From Nocardia cyriacigeorgica (GTDB taxonomy: Bacteria; Actinomycetota; Actinomycetes; Mycobacteriales; Mycobacteriaceae): DNA of 64,000 nt. This document shows, piece after piece, positions 50,766 through 58,134 of this stretch (the first letter of the stretch is position 1; every line of letters starts with the position of its first letter). The position numbers were made by a program, and so were the translations under genes. The notes beneath the pieces were generated by a model. That model made no database searches. It saw only the letters and a list, made by a program, of their open reading frames with translations, and was not told the DNA's origin. The stretch is from contig NZ_VBUT01000012.1 of the NCBI RefSeq assembly GCF_005863245.1, positions 62,001 through 126,000 of the forward strand, in the 5' to 3' direction.

Positions 50766-51441
50766 TCCGGCCTTTCCGGTTCTCCTGCTCCCGGGTGTAG
50801 GACATGATCACCCGCAGCACCAGATCCACGCGCAGTTCCCGCGCCTCGTCGCTGCCGGGTTCCATCAGGCACTGCACCGTGGTGCCGTCGTGCACCGCGA
50901 TCAACGCGCGTCCCAGCGCCTTCGGGTCGGTGACGGTGCGGCCGACCCGGTTCAGCAGTGTCTGCACCACCGGCAGCAGCGCGGAGCTGATCGACTCCTC
51001 CCGTGCGACCATCAGGTCCCGCAGCTCCGGATTGCGCAGGGCGTGCGCGGTCACCTCGAGGCTGATGCGCTGCCACTTGTCGTCCATCGGCACCGCGCGC
51101 AGCACATGCTCGACGACCTGACGCACATCGCGGACATCGGTGACCGGGTCCTCGCGCAGCACCGCCGTCACATCGGCGAGCAGCTGCGCCGACTGCTGCT
51201 CCCACATCGCCAGGAACAGCTCGTCCATGGTGGTGAACTGGGAATAGAACGCGCCGCGGGTGTAGCCGGCGCGTTCGCAGATGTGGTCGGGTTTGGTGCG
51301 GCCGAAGCCCTGTTCGGCGAAGACCTCGTAGGCCGCGTCGAGCAGGCGCTGGCGAGTTTCGGCGCGCCGCTTGGTCACTCGGCGGCCGGTCGAGGGCTTC
51401 CCGTTCGTCGCGGCTGCGGCGACGTCGTCGGAGGGTGCCAC
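50749..51441 (-). CDS. TetR-family transcriptional regulator
   Basis: A 230-residue TetR protein starting with GTG 51441, with AAGGA upstream; earlier frames through the divergent promoter are unlikely. The helix-turn-helix lies at about residues 25-72 (ICERAGYTRGAFYSQFTTMDE). The C-terminal domain (DKWQRISLEVTAHALRNPELRDL) resembles the TetR subgroup often found with lipid, steroid and mono-oxygenase genes. It is divergent from the FAD dehydrogenase, with strong dyads in between, so it should repress that gene and itself. It overlaps the hypothetical gene at its 3' end. Confidence 0.88.
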   Translation of the reverse strand: MAPSDDVAAAATNGKPSTGRRVTKRRAETRQRLLDAAYEVFAEQGFGRTKPDHICERAGYTRGAFYSQFTTMDELFLAMWEQQSAQLLADVTAVLREDPVTDVRDVRQVVEHVLRAVPMDDKWQRISLEVTAHALRNPELRDLMVAREESISSALLPVVQTLLNRVGRTVTDPKALGRALIAVHDGTTVQCLMEPGSDEARELRVDLVLRVIMSYTREQENRKGRITARD

Positions 51442-51891
51442 GTCGTGTCCTTCTCTGTCCGGCGGTGGACGGGCCGATGCGCGATCACGCTGTCTGCTCC
51501 GGCCGTGCGCGCCGCTGTCGGGTGCGCTGAACCCGAGGCACAAGGTACCAAGGCCCGACTGCCGGTCGCCCTCTATATTCAATGCAATAGTGAATCCGAT
51601 GCGATATTGTATCGCCGTGAAAGTGTCGGACGTTGCGGCCCTGATGCCGGTGAGCTCGGGTAGGACGGCGTCCGGTTCCTCCGGCCCCGCGACCGTCTCC
51701 CTCTGCCGGTCGGGTGTATCGCCCGATGGCTGCTCAGGCGGCGGCGCCGGGGTCAGGAGCGGAGCTCGGCCGGCGACACCGACTCGGCGATTGTGCTGCC
51801 TGCGGCACTCGTCGGTGCTTAGGTTGGAACGCAGGCGATGGGACGGTCCAGCGGGCCGCCGGCCGTCGATGCGACTACTCGAAGGAACGAC
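51442..51891. promoter_or_regulatory. Divergent TetR/FAD-dehydrogenase control region
   Basis: A 450-base stretch without a supported gene. At its middle lies an AT-rich patch (51570-51620) with two dyads, described separately. The distance from these to the FAD-dehydrogenase start (about 275 bases) implies a long leader or a second promoter. A frame ends at 51895, overlapping the dehydrogenase ATG as ATGA, but has no coding character. Confidence 0.5.
51577..51615. promoter_or_regulatory. Two adjacent dyads, ATTCA-N9-TGAAT and GCGATA-TTG-TATCGC
   Basis: ATTCA (51577-51581) pairs with TGAAT (51591-51595), and GCGATA (51601-51606) pairs with TATCGC (51610-51615). Both arms are perfect. They lie in the AT-rich core between the divergent TetR and FAD-dehydrogenase genes. 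The second is the better TetR-operator candidate. Confidence 0.65.
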
Positions 51892-53577
51892 ATGACACAC
51901 AACAGTCCTGACTCAGCGTTCGACGCCGAAGTGATCGTGGTCGGTGCGGGACTGGCCGGATTGGTCGCGACCCATGAGCTGGTCAAGGCCGGCCGTCGGG
52001 TGCTGGTGCTGGACCAGGAGAACCGCAACAACCTCGGCGGCCAGGCGTTCTGGTCGCTGGGCGGGCTGTTCTTCGTCGACAGTCCCGAACAGCGTCGCCT
52101 CGGCATCAAGGATTCCTACGAACTGGCGTTGCAGGACTGGATGGGTTCGGCAGGCTTCGACCGCGAGGACGAAGACCACTGGGCCAGGCAGTGGGCCCGC
52201 GAATACGTGCGGTTCGCCGCCACCGAGAAGCGCGACTACCTGCGTGCGCTCGGGCTGCGGGTGACGCCGCTGGTGGGCTGGGCCGAACGTGGCGGCGCGT
52301 CCGCCGACGGGCACGGCAACTCCGTCCCCCGATTCCACCTCACCTGGGGCACCGGACCCGAGGTCGTGCGCGTCTTCGCCGAACCCGTGCTCGAGGGTGA
52401 ACGGAAGGGTCTGGTGCGGTTCGCCTTCCGGCATCGCGTGGACGAACTCGTAGTCGAGGACGGCGCCGTCACCGGCGTGCGCGGCAGTGTGCTGGAGCCG
52501 ACCGACCTCGAGCGCGGCAAGGCCTCCTCGCGAACCGTGGTGGGTGACTTCGATTTCCGTGCGAAGGCGGTGGTCGTCACCTCCGGCGGCATCGGTCACA
52601 ACCATGAGCTGATCCGCAAGAACTGGCCCGCCGACCGGCTCGGCCCGTGCCCGAAGACGATGATCTCCGGCGTGCCCGCGCATGTCGACGGCCGCATGCT
52701 CGGCATCAGCGAGGCCGCGGGCGGCGCCATCGTCAACCGGGACCGGATGTGGCATTACACCGAGGGCATCATCAACTGGGATCCGATCTGGCCCGATCAC
52801 GCCATCCGGATCATCCCCGGCCCGTCCTCGCTGTGGTTCGACGCCAACGGAAAACGCTTGCCCGCACCGTGTTTCCCCGGCTTCGACACCAACACCACCA
52901 TGAAGGCGATCCTGGCCACCGGCCACGACTACTCCTGGTTCGTGCTCACCCAGTCGATCATCGAAAAGGAATTCGCGCTCTCCGGTTCGGAGCAGAACCC
53001 CGATATCACCGGCAAGGATATGAAGCTCACGCTCAAGAGCCGGGTCGCCAAGGGCGCGCCGGGCCCGGTGGAGGCGTTCAAGCAACACGGGGTGGATTTC
53101 GTCGTCGCCGATACGCTGCGCGAATTGGTGGACGGGATGAACAAGATCGCGCGCGGCCCGCAACTCGACTACGACGACCTGGAACGCCAGATCGTGGCCC
53201 GCGACCGCGAAGTCGCCAACAAGTTCTCCAAAGACGCGCAGATGATGGCGATCACCAACGCCCGGCAGTACTTCGGGGATAAGGCGGGCCGCGTCGCCAA
53301 ACCGCATCGCATCCTCGACCCGGCGGCCGGTCCGCTGATCGCGGTCCGGTTGAACATCCTCACCCGCAAGACTCTCGGCGGTTTGCAGACCGATCTGAAG
53401 TCGCGGGTCATGCGCCCGGACGGCGAGCCGCTGCCCGGCCTGTATGCCGCCGGTGAAGTCGCCGGCTTCGGCGGTGGTGGGGTGCACGGGTACAACGCGC
53501 TCGAAGGCACGTTCCTGGGCGGGTGCATTTTCTCCGGACGCGCGGCGGGTCGGGCGATCGCGGCCGAATTGGGCTGA
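51892..53577 (+). CDS. FAD-binding dehydrogenase (KstD-like, PF00890)
   Basis: A 561-residue flavoprotein starting at ATG 51892 with AAGGA five bases ahead. FAD motif VVGAGLAGLVATHELVKAGR (about residues 15-34) and the C-terminal FAD-contact segment LYAAGEVAGFGGGGVHGYN and GGCIFSGRAAGR identify the flavin-dependent oxidoreductase 2 family. The overall pattern is that of the PRK12834-like dehydrogenases related to 3-ketosteroid delta1-dehydrogenases. It probably desaturates a steroid or other cyclic ketone; the actual substrate is unknown. It is divergent from a TetR regulator. Confidence 0.88.
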   Translation: MTHNSPDSAFDAEVIVVGAGLAGLVATHELVKAGRRVLVLDQENRNNLGGQAFWSLGGLFFVDSPEQRRLGIKDSYELALQDWMGSAGFDREDEDHWARQWAREYVRFAATEKRDYLRALGLRVTPLVGWAERGGASADGHGNSVPRFHLTWGTGPEVVRVFAEPVLEGERKGLVRFAFRHRVDELVVEDGAVTGVRGSVLEPTDLERGKASSRTVVGDFDFRAKAVVVTSGGIGHNHELIRKNWPADRLGPCPKTMISGVPAHVDGRMLGISEAAGGAIVNRDRMWHYTEGIINWDPIWPDHAIRIIPGPSSLWFDANGKRLPAPCFPGFDTNTTMKAILATGHDYSWFVLTQSIIEKEFALSGSEQNPDITGKDMKLTLKSRVAKGAPGPVEAFKQHGVDFVVADTLRELVDGMNKIARGPQLDYDDLERQIVARDREVANKFSKDAQMMAITNARQYFGDKAGRVAKPHRILDPAAGPLIAVRLNILTRKTLGGLQTDLKSRVMRPDGEPLPGLYAAGEVAGFGGGGVHGYNALEGTFLGGCIFSGRAAGRAIAAELG

Positions 53578-53734
53578 TCGACGACTGTATTCGGTCCGCC
53601 GGGCGGGTGCGGTATCCGCGGGTGCGCTGTGGTTTCGGTGGAGTTGTCCGGCAGATCGGATGCGTCGGTGCGGGATCGGCTATCGGCTTCGGCGGGGGTG
53701 TCCGGTGTGCCGCCGGCCGTTCCGGCGGGATCTT

Positions 53735-55084
53735 TCACCCGCTTCGCCCGAGGACATGGCCGAGCGCCGACTCGAGATCGGGCGTCCGGAAGGGGTGTTC
53801 GGCGCGAAGGAGGCGCTGCGGCGCGACGTGCTGGCTCGCCGCGGCCAGCTCGCGCGCGCCCTCGCGGCCGAGCAGCAGGGCGGGCCCGAACTCGGGGACC
53901 GGGATCGGCGTCGGCCTGCGCATCACCCGGCCCAGCGTGCGGGTGAACTCCGCATTGCGCACCGGATGCGGCGCGACCGCGTTCACCGGTCCGCGCAGTT
54001 CGCTGTCCCAGAGCGCGCGGTGATAGATGTCGAGCAGATCGTCGATGCCGATCCACGACATCCATTGGCGCCCATCGCCGATGCGCCCACCGAGGCCGGT
54101 GGCGAACAACGGGCGCAGCAGCCGGAGGGTGCCGCCGCGCGGCGACAGCGCGATGCCGGTGCGCACGGTGACCACGCGGGTTGTTCCGGTCGCGGCGGCC
54201 GCGGCGGCGTCTTCCCAGTCCGCGACGACGTCGGCCAGGAAACCGTCACCGCGCGAACTGTTTTCGGTGAGGTCCTCGTCGCCGCGGTCACTGCCGTAGT
54301 AGCCGATCGCGGAGGCGCAGACGAATGCGGGCACGCCGCTGTCGGCGCTGAGTTCGGCCAGCGCGCGGGTCGGCCCGATCCGGCTGTCCCGGATCGAGCG
54401 TTTGTGTTCCTCGGTGAATCGCCCCGCGATCGATGCACCCGCCAGATGGATGACCGCGTCCACGCCGGTGAGCAGGTCCTCGGCCGGACGATCCGGGTCC
54501 CAGCGGCGTTCACCCGGGTGGCGCGGTTCGCGGCGTACCAGCCGGACGACCGTGTGGCCGCCCGCGCTGAGAAAAGCCGTCAGCGCGGAACCGATCAGTC
54601 CCGAGGAGCCCGTCACCGCGATCCTCGACGCCGCGAACCCGTGGGCCTTCGCCCGCTCATGCGCGGCCAGATCGTGGGCCAGCTGCCGGTATCTGTAGGC
54701 GAACATGGGCCGCAGCACGGCGGCGGGCAGCCGGGTCTCCACCCGATCGATCACCCGGGTGTGGGTGGAATCGATCTCGGCGAATTCATGGACGTGGTAC
54801 CAGGACAACGCCGTGGCCAGGGGAATCGATGCCAGACCGTCGCGCGCGAGCCGGTCGGCGAATCGGCGCGGCGGATCGTAGGCCCGCGCCTCGTGCTGAG
54901 CCACCCATCGGAGACCGCCGGGCAGGGCGAGCACGGCGCGCCCATCGGCGAGTGAGTTCGCCTCCTGGACCAGCGTCACCGGCTGCCACGGCGGCGCCAG
55001 CCGGGTGAACGCGCCCGGCCGGGCGAACCAGGCGAAGACGTCGGATCGAGGGACCGCGACCACAGCCGAACACTCGATGCTCAT
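53735..55084 (-). CDS. SRPBCC domain fused to TIGR01777-type SDR epimerase
   Basis: A 449-residue two-domain protein. Residues about 1-145 form a START-like SRPBCC domain (ECSAVVAVPRSDVFAWFARP). Residues about 150-445 are a TIGR01777-type nucleotide-sugar epimerase-like SDR: Rossmann motif VTGSSGLIGSALTAFL at about 156, HLAGASIAGRFTEEHKRSI and CASAIGYYGSDRGDED as signature, and WMSWIGIDDLLDIY later. This fusion is common in actinomycetes, and the substrate is unknown. The gene is convergent with the FAD dehydrogenase and 157 bases from it. Confidence 0.9.
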   Translation of the reverse strand: MSIECSAVVAVPRSDVFAWFARPGAFTRLAPPWQPVTLVQEANSLADGRAVLALPGGLRWVAQHEARAYDPPRRFADRLARDGLASIPLATALSWYHVHEFAEIDSTHTRVIDRVETRLPAAVLRPMFAYRYRQLAHDLAAHERAKAHGFAASRIAVTGSSGLIGSALTAFLSAGGHTVVRLVRREPRHPGERRWDPDRPAEDLLTGVDAVIHLAGASIAGRFTEEHKRSIRDSRIGPTRALAELSADSGVPAFVCASAIGYYGSDRGDEDLTENSSRGDGFLADVVADWEDAAAAAATGTTRVVTVRTGIALSPRGGTLRLLRPLFATGLGGRIGDGRQWMSWIGIDDLLDIYHRALWDSELRGPVNAVAPHPVRNAEFTRTLGRVMRRPTPIPVPEFGPALLLGREGARELAAASQHVAPQRLLRAEHPFRTPDLESALGHVLGRSG

Positions 55085-55244
55085 ACCTCGAATCTACGCA
55101 CTCGATCCCAGCAATGCATCGTTTATGCATCGAATTGGCGGTACCGTGAGAGCTGACCGGACGGCTACCGCGGTCGCTCGTCCGGCCCAGCCGACAACAC
55201 GGCCGTCGCGGATTGCCTCGGCCGACAACGCAGAGGAGAAACCC

Positions 55245-55744
55245 ATGAGCAACCACCTGCCGGTGCGCCGCATATTCGTCCCGGCCGCCGCCGCAGCAGC
55301 CCTGATCGCCGGCGCTCTCATCACCGCCCCCGCCGCCGCGGCCCAGCCCACGGCGTCCTGCCCGGTCCCCGGTGCGGGCTCGGTCGCGGCGGACACCGGG
55401 GCGGGCAGCTGCGCGGCTCGCAGCGTCGACGGCGCGGCAGCCGCCGCCTACGGTCTCGGTGGCACCGCCACCGCCGACGCGGGCCCGACCAGCCTGTCCC
55501 TGGCCATCGCCCAGAACGACGGCACCGCCTGTCCGCCTCGCAGTTCCTGTCCGGCCCCGCCGCCATCGCCCTCGGCCCAGGCGCCACCGTCACCACCTAC
55601 GGCGTCCGCCCCGGCCTGTCCATCGGCATAGCCGGCCCGGGTGCCACCGTCACCGTCACCGGCACCAGCACACCCACCTGCACTGGAGGCCTCGGATTCG
55701 CCGGCGACTTCCAAACGTTCCAGGGGTGCCTGTCGATGGGGTGA
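55245..55744 (+). pseudogene. Small secreted protein apparently disrupted by a one-base deletion
   Basis: ATG 55245 with GAGGAG upstream opens a signal peptide (residues about 10-34, ending PAAAAQP) followed by CPVPGAGSVAADTG and more secreted-type sequence. In this frame the chain turns Pro-rich at about residue 95 and stops at 55631. In another frame the reading resumes from CTG 55529 as LSASQFLSGPAAIALGPGAT and continues, with two Cys, to TGA at 55744. Loss of one C in the run at 55528-55529 would explain the switch; the intact product would be about 166 residues. The family is uncertain. Confidence 0.7.
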
Positions 55745-56038
55745 GAATCTATTGCCGCCGTTGAAGGTATGCCGCGCTGCCCTGGCGCACGCATCGCATC
55801 CATTCAGGGTGGGGCGACGGTCCAGCCAGACCGCCGTGACCACGTAGACTCCGTATTCGCAGTGGCAGGTCCGGCAGCTGCGCGGCCTCCGGCGTCGAGG
55901 GTGCGGTGAGCGACCGCCCTGATCTGGACGAGTGGGCCGAGCATCAGGGGTCCGGGCGAGCCCTGGGAGAGGCGTCCTGCCGCCCAAGCTGCGTTGGCGG
56001 TACCCTTGGAGCGCAGGATCTAGACAGAGGGGTGCGTG

Positions 56039-56194
56039 GTGGAGCGTCGTCGAGTGACGAAGGAAGCCGTGAGGCGGTCTGCCGTGCGTTCGACCAAAGC
56101 TTCGGCCCGTCTCGAACGTCGCACTGTGCCGACCGGGTATGTCCGCTCGCAACGGGTCGTACAATTCTTGGCCGAGCGTCGACAGAAGGCCTGA
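56039..56194 (+). CDS. Tiny basic protein, first gene of a two-gene pair
   Basis: A 51-codon frame with GTG start (56036 or 56039) preceded by AGAGGGG. It encodes a strongly basic chain (VERRRVTKEAVRRSAVRSTK; nine or more Arg and Lys in the first half), without hydrophobic segment. The stop TGA overlaps the next start as TGATG, so the two are translationally coupled. I do not recognise it. The arrangement of a basic and an acidic small protein resembles toxin-antitoxin or small regulatory pairs, but nothing in the sequence proves such a function. Confidence 0.6.
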   Translation: MERRRVTKEAVRRSAVRSTKASARLERRTVPTGYVRSQRVVQFLAERRQKA

Positions 56195-56466
56195 TGTCCC
56201 TTTCACCGGGGTACGGTGAAACGCCGGTACATGACGACGAAGTGAGCCTTTTGCTCCCCGACGTCCGTGAGCTACTCGGGGAACCGCTCAGCAAGGCCGC
56301 TTTGTACGACCTCGAACAGGCCGTTCAAGAGGAGGTCACCGAGGACCTCATGTACGACTGGGAGGTCGACAAGCGGTCCTACATCGATCTGCTGCGGCGA
56401 TTCGACGGCCACAGGGACCCAAGCGAACTCGCAGCGTTCATCGGAACCAAGCCGTTGGGGGAGTAG
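56194..56466 (+). CDS. Small acidic helical protein, second gene of a pair
   Basis: A 90-residue protein beginning at ATG 56194 within the TGATG overlap. The first 20 residues are loosely structured, then acidic helices follow (DEVSLLLPDVRELLGEPLSK, YDLEQAVQEEVTEDLMYDWE, KRSYIDLLRRFDGHRDPSE). The predicted charge is strongly negative, opposite to the preceding gene's product. It ends in FIGTKPLGE. I do not recognise the family. The pairing suggests a functional complex; a toxin-antitoxin or regulatory role is only a guess. Confidence 0.65.
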   Translation: MSLSPGYGETPVHDDEVSLLLPDVRELLGEPLSKAALYDLEQAVQEEVTEDLMYDWEVDKRSYIDLLRRFDGHRDPSELAAFIGTKPLGE

Positions 56467-56985
56467 CGCTGACAGATGGCGGGCATCGCCGTGTGTACGG
56501 AAAGTGGTGGTAGTCGTTCCGCTCGGCGTCGACGGCATTGTCGAGCTGATAGCCCGGGGTTACCGCCGCGATCATACTGCTGGAAACCGCAGCTGTTCCT
56601 GCGCATCGGTTCCGTACGGCGCACCGACAACCCGGTGCCCGACATACCCCACGGTGAACCCACCGAGCGCCCCGATCCCGGTGGCCGCCACCAGCCGCCT
56701 ATCCATCTGCCATCCCTCGCGATCCACGGCGGACATACCGACGGCCACGCCGAACTGCGACCGTAACGGCGCGGCCTGCGGTCGGCAACTACTCAGCTAC
56801 ACCTAGGGGTCTGTGCGACGACCATGGTCCCATCAGATGGCCGAGCCGCCTTGACTCTCGCCTGAATGACCCGTGCTGGCGGCAGCAGCCGCACGCCTCC
56901 CCCGGCCGTGGTTGCGTCGCTCGGTCCAACGGTGCCCATCAGGATTGCCGCCGCGGACCGCTCGGCCACGTCCTCGACCGGACGT
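56467..56985. other. Interval holding one possible small membrane-protein frame
   Basis: This 519-base region between the small pair and the GNAT gene has no clear terminator or gene other than the minus-strand frame at 56572-56706 (listed separately). The rest, including the long plus-strand frames, lacks coding character. Confidence 0.4.
56572..56706 (-). CDS. Possible 44-residue single-helix membrane protein
   Basis: On the minus strand, ATG 56706 with GAGG eight bases ahead (an in-frame ATG at 56736 would add ten residues) opens a 44-codon frame: a basic start, one hydrophobic stretch (LVAATGIGALGGFTVGYVGH) and a polar tail ending RFPAV. It looks like a small membrane-protein gene, but is too short for a confident call. 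Nothing is known of its function. Confidence 0.35.
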   Translation of the reverse strand: MDRRLVAATGIGALGGFTVGYVGHRVVGAPYGTDAQEQLRFPAV

Positions 56986-57477
56986 TCAGGCGCTGAGCTC
57001 GAGGGTGATGGCGGTGAAACCGGTGTCCTCCTCGGGGTGGCGGCCGATTTCGCGGAAGCCGAGGCGGGCATAGAAGGCGCGGGCGGAGGAGTTCTGTTCG
57101 AAGACGTCGAGGGTGACCGTGCCGTGCCGGCGTAGCGCGTGCTCGACCAGTCGCCTTCCGATACCCAACTTCTGGGCGTCGGGGTCGACGAAGAGGCCGC
57201 CGATTTCGGAGCCGAGCATTCCCAGTAGTCCGACGACACCCCGGGACGGGACTTCGGCGACCCAGTTGTCGGCCTGGACGAGATAGATCTCGCGAAGCTT
57301 GCGCTCGCGCTCGCCGGTTCCTTCGCCTTCGATGAAGGGGTGGGCGATTCGGCTGGCCCGGCTCCACAGACTCACCACGGTGGCTTCGTCTTCGGGGCGG
57401 TAGGGGCGGATGGTCACCGAGGTCGCTACGGAAGGGTGAGCGGCGGGATCGGTTTCGGGAGTCGTCACGAGTGACAA
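56986..57477 (-). CDS. GNAT-family N-acetyltransferase
   Basis: A 163-residue protein of the GNAT superfamily. IRPYRPEDEATVVSLWSRA is the N-terminal strand and helix, and the acetyl-CoA site is GGLFVDPDAQKLGIGRRLV (Q-K-L-G-I-G, about residues 93-111). VFEQNSSARAFYARLGFREI is the C-terminal motif B. It transfers acetyl groups from acetyl-CoA to an unknown amine. The nearest neighbours are the small-protein pair and a tRNA gene, giving no context for the substrate. Confidence 0.92.
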   Translation of the reverse strand: MSLVTTPETDPAAHPSVATSVTIRPYRPEDEATVVSLWSRASRIAHPFIEGEGTGERERKLREIYLVQADNWVAEVPSRGVVGLLGMLGSEIGGLFVDPDAQKLGIGRRLVEHALRRHGTVTLDVFEQNSSARAFYARLGFREIGRHPEEDTGFTAITLELSA

Positions 57478-57667
57478 CCTGCGCTACCGGACGGAGCCTT
57501 GGCAATCGATTTTCGGGGCTGCTCATGAGGACGGTAGCCAGATGTGTACCGAACACTCCGCCGCGGGCTGATTCCCAGCGCTGAGAATGTGAAATCGCTG
57601 GTGGGCGCGGCAGCTGCGTAGCCTGAAAGTCCTGCGGACCGCCCGGGGGGTGCGGCCCGGATTCCCG

Positions 57668-57752
57668 TGGTGCGCGAGGGGGGACTTGAACCCCCACGTC
57701 CGTGGACACCAGAACCTAAATCTGGCGCGTCTGCCAATTTCGCCACTCGCGC
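57668..57752 (-). tRNA. tRNA-Leu (UAG)
   Basis: On the minus strand, 85 bases including an encoded CCA at 57670-57668. The acceptor stem GCGCGAG/CTCGCGC is followed by discriminator A. The anticodon stem CCAGA/TCTGG has loop TTTAGGT with anticodon TAG at 57718-57716, reading CUA. There is a long variable arm (class II) and a T-arm GGGGG-TTCAAGT-CCCCC. The fold has no flaws. Confidence 0.97.
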
Positions 57753-58134
57753 TGATGGTACGACCGTGCAAACTCTACCGGTCTCGGGGCGGATCGCGAA
57801 GCGATGGATGGGTGTGGCGTACTCGCGAGTAACCCGACCAGCGATTATAACGATTAGGTAACGGGCAATATGAGGGGGACTCATGTTTCGTCAAGGGAAA
57901 CAGTGGGGGGACCTGCGGGTTCAAACATGAGGAGGGGTCATGTTTCTGAAAGTTCTGGTACTTCCGTACTGAAATACCGGGCGGTAGCCGAGTGACGGCG
58001 GAGCAAACGTGAGGGTTCCCTCATGATTTTGTGCGATCCTCGCCTTATCAGGGCCAGTTGGGTGAGGAGTGCGCGCACGAGGACGTGCGGCATCCCCGGA
58101 CGGCACGTCGCCACGAGAAGGAAGTCGAAGCGTC
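57753..58134. promoter_or_regulatory. fas control region with repeated TCATG dyads
   Basis: The 382 bases between the tRNA and fas hold a set of dyads built on TGAG/CTCA and TCATGTTT. ATGAG-GGGGA-CTCAT lies at 57870-57884, AAACATGA-N7-TCATGTTT at 57923-57945 with a further TCATGTTT at 57881-57888, and TGAGGG-TT-CCCTCA at 58010-58023. In mycobacteria the TetR-type activator FasR controls fas from inverted repeats in this region; these repeats are the best candidates for an equivalent site. No coding frame is present. Confidence 0.6.
57844..57849 (-). promoter_or_regulatory. TATAAT -10 box candidate for tRNA-Leu
   Basis: TATAAT on the minus strand at 57849-57844 is a perfect -10 consensus, about 92 bases upstream of the tRNA 5' end. 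No good -35 was found at 16-18 bases. The long distance means a leader would have to be removed by processing. A weaker TAGAGT nearer the gene is an alternative. Confidence 0.4.
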
